In this document: piece by piece, positions 52,101 through 58,924 of the stretch
Position numbering within the stretch: position 1 is the first letter of the stretch
Layout of the letters: the number at the start of each line of letters is the position of its first letter
DNA from: Temnothorax longispinosus
Lineage: Eukaryota; Arthropoda; Insecta; Hymenoptera; Formicidae
DNA length: 64,000 nt
Direction: 5' to 3'
Assembly: GCF_030848805.1 (NCBI RefSeq)
Contig: NC_092366.1
Coordinates: forward strand, 5,723,724-5,787,723
Program-made: the position numbers and the translations under genes
Notes under the pieces: generated by a model
Databases searched by the model: none
Told to the model about the DNA's origin: nothing
The model's input: the letters and a program-made list of their open reading frames with translations, nothing else

Positions 52101-53728
52101 GGTGGTGTACGACTTTCCTGGAATTCGAGATTGAGTCGGGCTGCGCTGCCAAAGTAACCGTCCTGTCTGGTGCGGAGACCCTGGACGCTGTGAACGCTGT
52201 GTACGCTGCCGGCCGACAAAGTGGGTGACGATACCTTGTCGGTGGTCGTACTGTAAATGTTGGGCGAGGCGCAGGTGACGGCGGTCGCGAAACTTTCGGC
52301 CATCAGATCTGTCAGCTCCTTGTTCTCTGCGTATCCCTTTGCGAAGCTACCGACATCGATCGGCAACATCACGGGCTCCGGGCTCTTTTCTAGTATGGCC
52401 GATGTATATCCTAATCTAGGCGGGGTATAAGTAGTCGAAATAGAGTCTAAATTACTCCTGGACGTAGAAGTCAGTCTTGGCGATATAGATCTCGTTGTAA
52501 AGTCGCCATCGGTGGCCAATCCGCTGTCAGTACTGACTCTGGAGATCGATCTGCCGGTGGAGCTGGGACTTTTGGAGAAGGTCCAGCTGTCCACGTCGGT
52601 CTCCGCGTAGATCTTCCTCAGTTGTTCATCTATGCTACTCGCCTCCTCGGCCAGTTTCGCTTCGGCCTCGGACGCATATTGGTTTCGCTTCGGCGAGTCT
52701 ATCAGTCTCGATTGCAATTCAATTAGATTTTGCGAATCCTTTTGCAACTTGCTGGTTAGCCTATCTATTTCGTGCAATTTTTCTAACGCCACCTGATCGA
52801 GGGAGCTGAGTCTCGAGAGTTGAGCGAGATCTTGCTCGCTGACGCACGGCGTGTTCCCTCTGTAGCTCTTGTAATCGGCCGCGCTGAACACCTCGCCCTC
52901 ATCCTCGTCCGCTTCATCCTCCTTCTTCATTATGGAGGTTTGCACTTCCTCCTTGGTCGGTTGGTTGGACAGTTCTTCCAGTTCTTTTTCCTTCGGTATA
53001 GTCTTGTCGAAGATGCTGGACTCGATCTCCTTCTTGCCGTTTATGTCCTCGTCTTCGGCCTCCTCCCAGATCATACCCAGCTGCGACGTCGGTCTCGACG
53101 TGTCGCCACAAATCAGATCTTCCCTATAGGCGTTATTCAGGCTTCTGTAGAATGCCTCGTCGGGAATGTTGCCCTCTTCCTCAAGGGTCTCCAAAGTGTC
53201 CAAATTCCTGACATTCCTGTGCATGTCGGTGACCACAGCCGCGGCCGTTGTACTGTCCTGCGTGAGCCCGATCCTCGCCAGCTCCTGTTGTGCCAGTTTC
53301 TCCCGTAGCACAGTGGTCTCCTCGATGCTTATCGCAGCACCCAGACTCTCCGCTATCGCGTCTAGCTCGCCTACCGAGCCTTGCTGGTTGGCCAAAGTCT
53401 CCTCGACGATACTCACGTTATCGTGAGCGCCGCCGCTGGTATAAAACTCAATCAGCTGGCTGATAACGTTCTGCTGCTCGTACAGCAGGCCCTCCAGCTT
53501 CTCTAATCTTTCCCACATTTTTATGTACTCCTGGCTGAGAAGATCCAGTGCCCTCCACGCATACTTCAACTCGGTTTCAAGGATGTTCAGTCTCGTGCCT
53601 AATCTCTCCATGTAGTCGCCTATGATGTAATCGATATTACCGTCGCCGGGCGCGGGGTAGCTTGGCAGGACTGGCGAATGAGTCCTCGGACTGGTCGGTG
53701 CTGGACCGCCCAATTTCGTCGAATCCAT
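3065..53728 (-). CDS. unc-13: unc-13 (Munc13-family synaptic vesicle priming protein), whole coding span
   Basis: This is the gene-level entry; its exons follow separately. Nineteen exons joined with consistent phases give 9321 nt, or 3106 residues plus TGA. Domains in the 3106-residue form: N-terminal coiled coils (about 28-93 and 310-390), a disordered Ser/Pro/Gln-rich region (about 400-1780), C1 (1955-2004), C2B (about 2083-2230), MUN (about 2290-2915) and C2C (about 2930-3095). Known for the family: UNC-13 sits at the presynaptic active zone, opens syntaxin-1 and helps SNAREs assemble, so vesicles become fusion-competent. Drosophila has isoforms sharing the C1-C2B-MUN-C2C half and differing in the N-terminus, and the architecture here fits that. 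No N-terminal C2A domain is visible. The C-terminal half is certain. Attachment of the 1825-codon exon rests on strand, position, matching phase and a good donor site. Confidence 0.93.
3462..3624 (-). CDS. unc-13: unc-13 coding exon 18: C2C core
   Basis: The exon encodes VVAANDLKWQLATGMFRPYV and continues through KKRKQSTKSKSNNWSPQFNE. C2C lacks most of the acidic loop ligands of a calcium-binding C2 domain, as is usual for this family, and is thought to bind the vesicle membrane through basic residues. Acceptor GTTTTCTAG, donor TT|GTAAGTTA; enters phase 1, leaves phase 2; length 163 nt. Confidence 0.97.
3735..3833 (-). CDS. unc-13: unc-13 coding exon 17: start of C2C
   Basis: The exon encodes DTAGSDEGSVGEVSIQVDLF through THPGTGEQKVTVK, the acidic linker and first strands of C2C. 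Acceptor AAGTTCCAG, donor AAAG|GTACGATT; phase 1 at both ends; length 99 nt. Confidence 0.97.
3834..5240 (-). other. Intron 16, containing the candidate cassette
   Basis: Outside the 60-nt cassette this 1.4-kb intron shows only short CAG/CGG-type trinucleotide stretches near 4480-4520 and AT-rich sequence. No other exon with matching phases is visible. Confidence 0.7.
4905..4964 (-). CDS. unc-13: unc-13 optional 60-nt cassette exon between MUN and C2C (candidate)
   Basis: Between exons 16 and 17 the minus strand has an open frame with acceptor GGGACAG and donor GAGAG|GTGACG. Spliced in, it adds exactly 20 residues (VPLNDASTLRQRQRSMSSER) without changing frame, because both ends are phase 1. 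The peptide is rich in Arg/Ser with an RQRS phospho-type motif. Vertebrate Munc13 has an alternatively spliced insert at this position. The acceptor pyrimidine tract is weak, as in regulated neuronal exons. A longer version ending at CAAG|GTACC is also in phase. No transcript evidence is available here. Confidence 0.5.
5241..5466 (-). CDS. unc-13: unc-13 coding exon 16: end of MUN domain
   Basis: The exon encodes DISKEVEKNLSPKQCAVLE, then LDTIKQYFHAAGNGLKKT and RYALSLYTQTTDTLIKTF, ending SQVNQ. These are hallmark MUN C-terminal motifs. Acceptor ATCCATTCAG, donor AAG|GTATGTC, leaving in phase 1. That phase joins both the optional cassette at 4905-4964 and exon 17. Confidence 0.98.
5535..5666 (-). 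CDS. unc-13: unc-13 coding exon 15: MUN domain
   Basis: The exon has 44 codons, starting MMFKNLTDNAKNLAANAK and ending NALSGVM. This loop/helix segment varies between Munc13 paralogs. Acceptor TTTCTTGTAG, donor ATG|GTAATT; phase 0 at both ends, so it could be skipped without a frameshift, though I see no sign that it is. Confidence 0.95.
5760..6212 (-). CDS. unc-13: unc-13 coding exon 14: MUN domain
   Basis: The exon has 151 codons, starting ACILMNNIQQLRVQLEKMF and ending VVLPPMTDKS. It includes QSCEKTVLKRLLKELWK, the conserved helix of the second MHD-type segment. Acceptor TTATTCCACAG, donor AGC|GTACGTG; phase 0 at both ends. Confidence 0.98.
6296..6517 (-). CDS. unc-13: unc-13 coding exon 13: MUN domain
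   Basis: The exon has 74 codons, starting FQKSSEHVLFSVSVVDVF and ending SHLKEERI, with the conserved KLECPDPEIWKRYMKRFAKT stretch. Acceptor CTTTTCTTACAG, donor ATT|GTACGTGCC; phase 0 at both ends. Confidence 0.98.
6607..7341 (-). CDS. unc-13: unc-13 coding exon 12: MUN domain, subdomains A/B
   Basis: This is the largest MUN exon, 245 codons. It starts KEKFVKLLDQLHNSLRIDL, includes NNFPAS, LLTSITFFRMKVQEL, SIIEEDKNSY-like and YPAWFEPFVMQWLNE segments, and ends FSRDKKEG. The helical rods of MUN bind the syntaxin-Munc18 complex and drive syntaxin opening. Acceptor TCGTTATAG, donor GGC|GTAAGT; phase 0 at both ends. The frame is open beyond the first internal ATG at 7281, and homology places the exon start at 7341. 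Confidence 0.98.
7342..8529 (-). other. Intron 11
   Basis: AT-rich intron with a short TA run at 8231-8246. Nothing else recognised. Confidence 0.8.
8530..8680 (-). CDS. unc-13: unc-13 coding exon 11: MUN domain, N-terminal part
   Basis: The exon encodes HFHCLSTKYLCPGVPAVM through SASDRFAASNFG, conserved at the start of the MUN domain. Acceptor TATTTTCCAG, donor GGG|GTAAGTGCC; enters phase 2, leaves phase 0; length 151 nt. Confidence 0.98.
8908..9360 (-). CDS. unc-13: unc-13 coding exon 10: second half of C2B and start of MUN
   Basis: The exon carries ECHNSSDRIKVRVWDEDND with the loop-3 calcium ligands (Asp 2145, 2147 and 2149), so C2B looks competent for calcium. It continues through GQTIIEVRTLSGEMDVWYN and ends DEFAMRYGIESIYQAM, among the most conserved Munc13 stretches. 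Acceptor TTCGCAG, donor AC|GTGAGTATC; length 453 nt, leaving in phase 2. Confidence 0.98.
9656..9797 (-). CDS. unc-13: unc-13 coding exon 9: first half of C2B
   Basis: The exon encodes ISAQGLIAKDKSGTSDPYV and continues to NPVWHEKFY. This is the start of the C2B domain with calcium-binding loop 1; Asp 2093 and Asp 2099 are both present. The polybasic stretch KVKKRTRT fits phosphoinositide binding. Acceptor CGTCCTTAG, donor TT|GTAAGTAA; enters phase 1, leaves phase 2; length 142 nt. Confidence 0.98.
11513..11558. repeat. Compound TA/GT microsatellite
   Basis: An alternating TATATA run is followed directly by a GTGTGT run. The wider stretch 11386-11580 is alternating purine-pyrimidine and could form unusual helix structure. 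Confidence 0.95.
11793..11836. repeat. GT-rich microsatellite
   Basis: Interrupted GT repeat with TACG and CACGCA interruptions, in intron sequence. Confidence 0.9.
15491..15541. repeat. GT then GA microsatellite
   Basis: GTGTGCGTGTGTG-type repeat grading into GAGAGACAGAGAG. It lies about 400 bp downstream of exon 8b in transcription order. Confidence 0.92.
15843..15860. repeat. GT microsatellite near exon 8b donor
   Basis: Nine TG units, about 90 bp into the intron after exon 8b. On the transcribed strand this is a CA repeat, a sequence type that can bind hnRNP L-like splicing factors. Confidence 0.9.
15950..16056 (-). CDS. unc-13: unc-13 alternative exon 8b (C1-C2B linker, variant b)
   Basis: The exon encodes 35 full codons starting TTFSVDPDTHIDSLEQ and ending LEGTSKWSCKIAIT. 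It has the same length (107 nt) and the same phases as exon 8a. The two variants share 19 of 35 residues, concentrated at the C-terminal end. Acceptor TCTTCTTTTCAG is strong; donor is CAG|GTGACA. It differs from 8a by acidic residues in the middle and a Cys (KWSC) just before C2B. It lies about 3.7 kb downstream of 8a in transcription order. Confidence 0.93.
16057..19764 (-). other. Intron between alternative exons 8a and 8b
   Basis: 3.7 kb with no supported exon. Overlapping open frames on both strands at about 18552-19079 lie in a CpG-rich stretch and look like chance. Near 16165-16210 the segment CTCGAGGCG occurs twice within 25 bp. Confidence 0.7.
19765..19871 (-). CDS. unc-13: unc-13 alternative exon 8a (C1-C2B linker, variant a)
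   Basis: The exon encodes 35 full codons starting SVFGVDEKAHAGH and ending LDGTSKWSAKIAIT, plus split codons at both ends (enters phase 2, leaves phase 1; 107 nt). This variant most resembles the nematode and vertebrate linker. Acceptor GGAGTTTAG has a weak pyrimidine tract and donor CAG|GTTTGT is weak, so its use probably needs help from splicing factors. Exon 8b at 15950-16056 has the same length and phases, so exactly one of the two must be used to keep frame. Confidence 0.93.
19872..22860 (-). other. Intron 7
   Basis: AT-rich, especially 21900-21970. No repeats longer than about 20 bp and no exon recognised. Confidence 0.75.
22861..22981 (-). CDS. unc-13: unc-13 coding exon 7: first half of the C1-C2B linker
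   Basis: The exon encodes RAAEKSSKHGAEDKAIS and later REREKPEIFELIR, a predicted charged helix conserved across Munc13 proteins. Acceptor TTCTCATAG, donor CG|GTGAGTATC; it enters in phase 1 and leaves in phase 2. Its donor can join either of the two alternative exons downstream. Confidence 0.96.
22982..24946 (-). other. Intron 6
   Basis: No supported exon, repeat or mobile element seen. Confidence 0.75.
24947..25166 (-). CDS. unc-13: unc-13 coding exon 6: C1 (diacylglycerol/phorbol ester-binding) domain
   Basis: The exon starts KMHVYKKTLQAMIYPISS and carries the complete C1 zinc-finger pattern H-X12-C-X2-C-X13-C-X2-C-X4-H-X2-C-X7-C (residues 1955-2004). All eight zinc ligands are present. 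The ligand-loop sequence GLLWGIARQG keeps the Trp found in Munc13 C1 domains, which partly blocks the diacylglycerol pocket, and the conserved Gln. C1 recruits and activates UNC-13 at membranes when diacylglycerol rises. Acceptor CCCGCAG, donor A|GTGAGTAA, leaving in phase 1; length 220 nt. Confidence 0.98.
25167..27705 (-). other. Intron 5
   Basis: No supported exon. Palindrome-rich short stretch near 26940-26990 (TGCATACATATGCATGTA). Otherwise unremarkable. Confidence 0.75.
27706..27780 (-). CDS. unc-13: unc-13 coding exon 5 (25 codons)
   Basis: The exon encodes TMAATKRNAGLTSA and ends LNDEEL, between acceptor TTTTCTCAG and donor CTG|GTAAGG. It is phase 0 at both ends. The TMAATKRNAGLTSA motif is a family signature immediately before the KMHVYKK start of the C1 exon. 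It contains an internal ATG, but the flanking conservation shows it is an internal exon. Confidence 0.95.
28309..28340. repeat. Tandem 16-bp duplication with CRE-like TGACGTAA
   Basis: TCTTGTGACGTAAAAG is present twice head-to-tail with no mismatch. Each copy carries TGACGTAA, one base from the CREB/ATF consensus. It sits about 530 bp upstream of exon 5 on the transcribed strand. Confidence 0.85.
29080..29131. repeat. GA-rich simple sequence
   Basis: Interrupted GAGAGA repeat, typical microsatellite. Confidence 0.85.
33880..33970 (-). CDS. unc-13: unc-13 coding exon 4: conserved NPFYS...PRRKSIPLV segment
   Basis: The exon lies between acceptor TCTGTTCCAG and donor CTG|GTAGGTAG. The encoded segment contains NPFYSTIDSMPDIRPRRKS and ends SIPLVSEL. 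This is a well-conserved Munc13 signature just N-terminal to C1, shared by nematode, fly and vertebrate proteins. It enters in phase 2 and leaves in phase 0. It holds a basic PRRKS motif that could be a phosphorylation site. Its length is 91 nt. Confidence 0.95.
33971..35369 (-). other. Intron 3
   Basis: AT-rich intron. Its main feature is the TA microsatellite at 34064-34108. Confidence 0.8.
34064..34108. repeat. TA microsatellite, 45 bp
   Basis: Uninterrupted TA repeat about 95 bp upstream of exon 4 on the transcribed strand. Likely length-polymorphic. Confidence 0.98.
35370..35413 (-). CDS. unc-13: unc-13 coding exon 3 (44 nt)
   Basis: A small exon lies between acceptor TTTGTTTGTTAG and donor GG|GTGAGTAC. 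It enters in phase 0 and leaves in phase 2, encoding NGSGPGGESGGRAN plus a Gly shared with the next exon. It is a flexible Gly/Ser linker. The phase agrees with both neighbours, and the acceptor and donor are strong. It can join either exon 1 directly or exon 2, since both donors are phase 0. Confidence 0.82.
35414..35973 (-). other. Intron 2
   Basis: Short intron of 560 bp. No repeat or further exon seen. Confidence 0.7.
35974..36087 (-). CDS. unc-13: unc-13 coding exon 2 (38 codons), possible alternative first coding exon
   Basis: The open segment starts MGEEENAAASAK and ends REKKGR before a donor AGG|GTGAAG; both ends are phase 0. It begins directly after ...AACAATAG, so TAG|ATGG can be read either as an acceptor or as an in-frame stop followed by a start codon. 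Sequence upstream on this strand is purine-rich (GAGAGA), a poor polypyrimidine tract, which favours the start-codon reading. A 100-codon upstream ORF beginning at 36272 overlaps in another frame and argues against a long leader through it. If this is a start, the short isoform is 1281 residues. The 114 nt also fit between neighbours without changing frame. The content is low-complexity Ala/Glu/Lys/Ser with no recognised domain. Confidence 0.6.
36143..37060 (-). promoter_or_regulatory. GAGA-rich region upstream of the possible short-isoform start
   Basis: On the minus strand this is dense in GA repeats: an uninterrupted CT run near 36150-36182 on the plus strand, then TC-rich clusters at about 36885-37050. 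In insects GAGA elements often mark promoters kept free of nucleosomes. Together with the ATG at 36087 this could be an alternative unc-13 promoter. No TATA box or initiator stands out. It may simply be a microsatellite. Confidence 0.25.
44281..44436. repeat. AT-rich low-complexity block
   Basis: About 150 bp almost entirely A and T, with repeated ATAATATATA and TATAAATTTATATA units. Confidence 0.95.
48254..48366 (-). other. unc-13: Candidate calmodulin-binding helix at the end of unc-13 exon 1
   Basis: The encoded stretch KWKLLKALKERKAEEKLK begins with Trp 1792 and forms a basic amphipathic helix, followed by an acidic/alanine segment up to the splice site. Munc13 proteins carry a Trp-anchored calmodulin-binding helix N-terminal to C1. 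Position and character agree, but the spacing of hydrophobic residues does not fit the canonical 1-5-8-14 pattern exactly. The function is inferred. Confidence 0.4.
48254..53728 (-). CDS. unc-13: unc-13 coding exon 1: long N-terminal region, 1825 codons in one exon
   Basis: The reading frame is open from an ATG at 53728, with an in-frame TGA two codons upstream, to a donor site reading GCA|GTGAGTATC. Without splicing it would end after six more codons (VSIMIK) at a TGA. Visible parts: an amphipathic coiled coil at about residues 28-93, more helix at about 130-165 and 310-390, proline-directed Ser/Thr sites (for example SPRTPHSPKSPRISPK near 600), a short polyproline run near 550, a Tyr/Gln-rich stretch near 950-990, a basic patch (ARKKKKHTL) near 1130, a Gln-rich repeat at about 1211-1284, an acidic run (DEEEEEE) near 1675, and a Trp-anchored basic helix near 1792. 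By position it corresponds to the long N-terminus of Drosophila Unc13A-type isoforms, which localises the protein at release sites. It is unusually long for one exon. The alternative is a separate gene on the same strand, which I think unlikely. Confidence 0.85.
49875..50100 (-). repeat. Gln-rich CAG/CAA and 15-18 bp tandem repeat inside unc-13 exon 1
   Basis: Residues about 1211-1284 of the long isoform are mostly glutamine, with a repeated unit of the form QAQLQQ encoded by near-identical copies (TGTTGTAGCTGTGCTTGC and variants on the plus strand). Runs of up to seven Gln occur. CAG and CAA are mixed, and this interruption usually slows repeat expansion. The tract is likely disordered or weakly helical and may vary in length between individuals. 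Confidence 0.9.
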
Positions 53729-53767
53729 ATTTCAGCCTTATCTAGTCGCACTACGCGTCGCAAGTAC

Positions 53768-53775
53768 TTTTTATA
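53768..53775 (-). promoter_or_regulatory. TATA-like box just upstream of the long-isoform ATG
   Basis: On the minus strand TATAAAAA lies 40 nt before the ATG at 53728. If used, it would give a leader of only 10-20 nt, which is very short for an animal gene. It may therefore be chance sequence inside a 5' UTR exon. Confidence 0.2.
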
Positions 53776-56700
53776 GTAATCCTCTTAATTTTTGTTTGTT
53801 TGTTATGCGCCTATGTTTCTATTTGACGATCCCTGAGGCGATTCATCGTCGAGGCTCGCTCCCAAATCAAGTCACATCCCCCCTTGTGGACCAAGAAGGA
53901 ACATGAATTGCAGCTTGGCGAACCTCACGGAGGCCATCGAGTTTTTGGTCGTTGCGTCGCGTTTCGTGATGATCTCCATGCTGGCTCGTTTCGAATTCTC
54001 ACATTTCACACGTAGTCTAACTATGTCCTACGATTTCTTGTTCACTTTTACGTCTACATGTATCAAGTGTCTGTCTTCGCGTTCTACAGGCTACACTGCG
54101 TACACAAAGTTTGGAAGTCGTTGAGATGCAATCTTGATAGAACGCTCCGGATCGCGCAACTCTCTGCAAATGGCACTTTGTAACCAGTCTCGTACGTTCA
54201 TGCCGCCGTTGTTATCTGCAAAATAGCAAAAGCCAACCCGTGCGGCTTGGTACAACGGATATCGAATACCAAGTCAACACCGAGTATCAAGTCAACAGCT
54301 CCCATGGTGTTTGCATTATCTTGATAAACATTATCAACCGTGTATCAAGATAACATAGTTAGAAATACGTCGAGGCATTTGCTTCATATCCACGAGATAA
54401 AAAGATAAATATTTTATGTAGCCTAAAATTGTATTATTGAATTATAATTGAATTATAATCATCATAGGTTGACTATAAGTGTGTGCCGCTATCAAGATTT
54501 CTGTCTAATTGCGCCTCGTTGGCCTCAATCTAAACTTAATAGCGACGAGGCGAGACTCCGCCGCGCTGTGAAATAGATCAAAATTCTGTCAAATATACGT
54601 GAACACTTAAATATTATATCGCGTGCTAAAAATCGATTGACCGTATAATTTATGAAATAAAGGATTTAAGAGAAATGCTTCATTTACACGTCATCTTATT
54701 GATCTAGCGTAATTCTACCCGGTGTCCTGCTGCGAGTTACATTCACGTATCGGTAGCAATATTCAAAATAACCATCACGACCTGAAAACCTACCGATCGA
54801 TCGTATCTAGATCCTGGATCCTCATAAACTGTCGACAAGTCAATTCTTTATTGCCGTTATTTTTAGATTTCGCGCAGCTATCGATATTTCTTTTTATACG
54901 CGTCTTTCCGTCACGATTTACCCCAGACAGTACAGCACGGACAAGATACTGCTTTTTATGATGGCAATGAAATTACTATTCCGTAATAATGGGAAAACGT
55001 GTCGCTTAAAGCTACCCGAAATGATCGTGCAATCTCGAAAGTCGTTAACCTAATTTCGCGTGCATTATACAGGGCGTTGAAACAAAAAGACGCGTAAGTT
55101 AAATAAACCTTGAATTTTACGTTAAAATTTTACGTTAATTTTTCCTAATAATTGACAAAAAGCAATATCATCGTAAATCGTCGATTTAAGTGATGTATCG
55201 TAATGTAAAATTTATTCGACCGACTGTCATTTTAATATATATTAAATCAAGAAATACCAGCTTATAGAATAATGTATTCTGAACCTTTAACCTTTCTTCA
55301 ATTGAAAAGTGTTACAATGTTAACCCTGCGTGTTTCGACAAACGTCATAAAAATGACATGAGACGTAACTGTCGTGATTTAAAATATCGCGTGACACTTT
55401 ACTTTGTTAAGATAAATTATCTCGGATTTCAAGATTCTAACAACGATCGTGGCTCGCTATTTACGATCGTATATCAAGCGGCACGTGCGTTTATCACCCG
55501 TGCCCTTTTTATATTTTACACTCGAGAATCTAGCTCCATCGTTTCACGTGCTGCTAGCTTCCTATCGGCTTCCTTCCGGTTAAGCGAGCTGTCACGGGCC
55601 GCAGAAAAGAATACCGCCACGACGATATTGCGCTGGATGTATGTGTACCGCAGGCAGATTCCTCGCCGGGTTAAAATGGGCATTCATGAGTTGCATCACA
55701 AAAGGGGCGAACGGTTATATCGCCATTGCGAGAATTCAACTCGTGGAAGATTCCTCCCGCGTTCGCAAATATTTCCCCTCGCCGCGTTTCTTTGAATGTC
55801 GGCAGGCAGAAAGTAAGATACGCCGTATATGTCTCGTTTTAATATATCGCTCTCTTGTAACGCGCCCTCCTGCACGCGCTACGTGCAGGATAACGGTACA
55901 AAATTATCGTCGTTAATCGCACAATTAATAGCTATTAATATGCAGCGGTTATTTACGTGACGGAGTATAGAGCGTTTCTTTATGGGCCAGTTATTTTTAT
56001 TCCCGCTCATGCTGTCGCTCTACGTCTTTACGATATCAATTGCAGATAGCTGATGGCATGTAAACACAGTAAAGCCGAATGATTATCGATCTACTATCTA
56101 TAAACTACGTATCAACTGGAATGTTTATTGTGCTATATCCGTGTCACAGAGATTATTATTCGCGTAATATAGTGGGCGGTTAATTCTTACCGATAGTTCT
56201 ACCGTAGACTTTATATTTTTCATCACGTCACAAGACGATCATTACTAACACGATAAGTGTCGTTCGATATCAACCGTCGTCAACGAAGTTGCTTCCTTCG
56301 GTGCTTTCTATTGTATATTTCCCGTGAAAGTAAGTGAAAAGTAAGTTACGACGCGGCAGTAAAACGAATCTCCGTTTCCCAACTATTTCAGATTTTACTT
56401 TAAGCCGACTTAAGCCGCTTCGTAATTAATTAAGAACGGAAGTCCGGTGGATTGGCGACGGAAAGTCTGTCGGAAATCGAGTATTTCGATGCAACAAGTC
56501 ACGCCATGTATCGATTATCTGATGCCCGTTGAATAGATTTTATACGCAAAATCATCCCGATATGTAGATTGTTCTTATCGAAGATGAATATCACTGCAAA
56601 ATTGATCGTAAATTGATACATTCGCTTGTGCGATTGGATTTGTATCTTTTGTACCTTTTGAAGCTTCCATTGCATGGAATTTTTTTACTTTTAAAGAGGA

Positions 56701-58675
56701 TTTTGATGGGCCCGCCGACAAAGTAGATAAAATGTCAGCGAGTGGCGAGAGTCGAAATTTATTGTACTTTACACGTAAAAAAGATATTCTTCGGTCTATA
56801 GAAAATTTGTGAATTTTTCGAGCGTCTAATGTTTTTTTTTCCACAAAATTGGCTTACCTCATAAATCTCACAAAAATCCTTGTCCGCTTTTTTATACAAA
56901 AATCGTAGAAATTTATATGCTCTTATATTCTGTAAAATAGCGTAATGATTTATTTATGCTCCCACGGTGTGCGGTATCGTAAGTAGTATTTTAGGGTGAT
57001 TTGTAGAAGAGCTTACTTATATGCGACACGAAAATTTTTCAACGAAAAATAACGTAAAACACTTTTAACCGGGTAAAACCCGGTTTCTCCCGTTAGAGAA
57101 AAACCATCGCTCGGCCGCTTCTGGATAGCGTAAAAGACCATAATCTTGTTAAAAGGGGGACCGAGATTAATTCACAACACGTCATGTATAGCGAAAAATG
57201 GGACAACCCTGCGGGATTTAGCAGTTTATCGCCGGAGATTTTCTTATATGTGCATCACATGTTTATGGAGAAAAATATCCCTTTGAAAATTATGCGCACG
57301 GGACTCGAGAGGGAGGGAGAGAGAGAGAGAACATTCGAGCGCATCTAAGATAAGAAAGAAAACTAGTTGCTCGTGTAATTACTTGTATTGTTGTGAAACT
57401 TCGGGGAGTTGCCACTTGCGTGGCATGTCGCTATATGCAGTTTAATGCGATCATAAATTTTAATTTTCAATTTCATCGCGACATAGTTGCTGCTAAGGTA
57501 CTTTCCCAGGTAGTTTTCCTCTCGAGATTTCCGTGACAAAAAAAAGAGCGTAAATTATTCTTGTAGTTTTCATGTTTTCAAGATGACACGAGAAAGACGT
57601 ATCTGTAAAATCATACATTAATGTAGTTTTTGTTGAACCACTTTCTGCAACACATGCAATATGCAGTTCCACAAACGTTCCAGCAAGATGATCACGACAT
57701 CGGAAACATTAACCTCGTACAACGCGCAAAGAAACTATACTCTTTCTCCTTTATTGCAGTTTCGTCCCGAACGATAGTTTGGAAGTAGAAAAAAGGAAAG
57801 TGCAATTTCTTTGAACGACATTAATTATCGTTACCGTGAGTACTTGATACAATGTTCATGATGTTGCGTAATATTATATGTGTGCGTATGTTATATGTGT
57901 AGTATGTGTGTCCTAATAAAAAATCAACAGATGCTTTGATATATAATTCGCGCAAAAATAAAAGAGAATAAATACGACAATAATATACATCTAACGACCA
58001 CGATGTATGGTTGCTTTTACTCGAGCCTTCTCTCGCGTATCTTTTTATTCTATCCTAAGAAGACCTATACATAGGTCGAAGGCTGCGCCGGAAATGGGAT
58101 ACGGGAGAGATACCGCTTAATCCCATCCTAGACGGGGAGAAAACGACTTCTCACAGATGGCAGGGTCAACTACGAAATTTATACGATGCTGTAGAAGTTA
58201 GTTTTTCGAGATAATGTCTCACGCAGATAGGCTAAATTTATCAAGCAACAGGTCTTTCTCTTTCTCGCTGTTAGTATTATTAATTGTCATAAAACCATTC
58301 TTGCGCGGCAGAAACCGCTCGGTAATTTTGCCGGGCCGGCGATCTTGCTGCGGCAAGACAAAAGAATTAATCTGCATTATTCCGTCGATGTGTAGCGAAT
58401 ATTGCGCTTAAATTGTCGTCGTCGTTCATTCGTGAATTTTCTGTTTAACAAAACCATTGTGTAAAGTTTAAAAATACGTTTATTGGCAAATAGAAACGCA
58501 ATTTCGACGTAATACGAGACATTTAAAGTATAAGCCGAAAGACAATGGACACGATACTCAATTATATTTATTTCCATATTTAAGCTACAGTAAGCTTCTA
58601 CGATATATTCTATTCACTGCGTGTAACGTCGCAACGGACTTTCATGTATTTAAACGTGATCACACGGAGAAAATT

Positions 58676-58924
58676 TTATGTTAAATTTTACTATGCTGCC
58701 GCACCAACTGCGGACCATCAAGACGCCCAAGTTTAAATGCTATAGTCTTGTGTAAAATTACTATGTCCATAGCATTTAATGCTACGATCATAGCATTCAA
58801 TGCTATAATAATGCTATGATTGTATCACTATGGACATAGTAATTTTACACAAGACTATAGCATTTAAACTTGGGCGTCTTGATGGTCCGCAGTTGGTGCG
58901 GCAGCATAGTAAAATTTAACATAA
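58676..58924. mobile_element. Perfect 97-bp inverted repeat with 55-bp spacer (MITE-like or foldback element)
   Basis: Arms 58676-58772 and 58828-58924 are exact reverse complements over 97 bp, centred at 58800. The spacer itself contains further partial inverted repeats built from AGCATT/AATGCT. It has no coding capacity. Such structures are typical of short non-autonomous inverted-repeat transposons. I see no clear target-site duplication next to the arms, and the left flank CACGGAGAAAATT is not mirrored on the right. The perfect match means either recent origin or recent conversion. A transcript through it would fold into a long hairpin. Confidence 0.75.

Noticed and set aside
57067..57085. 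Small hairpin AACCGGGT-AAA-ACCCGGTT
   Set aside because: Isolated, with no terminator or structured-RNA context in a eukaryotic genome.
58062..58077. Short palindrome GACCTAT-AC-ATAGGTC
   Set aside because: Perfect but short; such sites are expected by chance in 64 kb and it does not match a full nuclear-receptor element.
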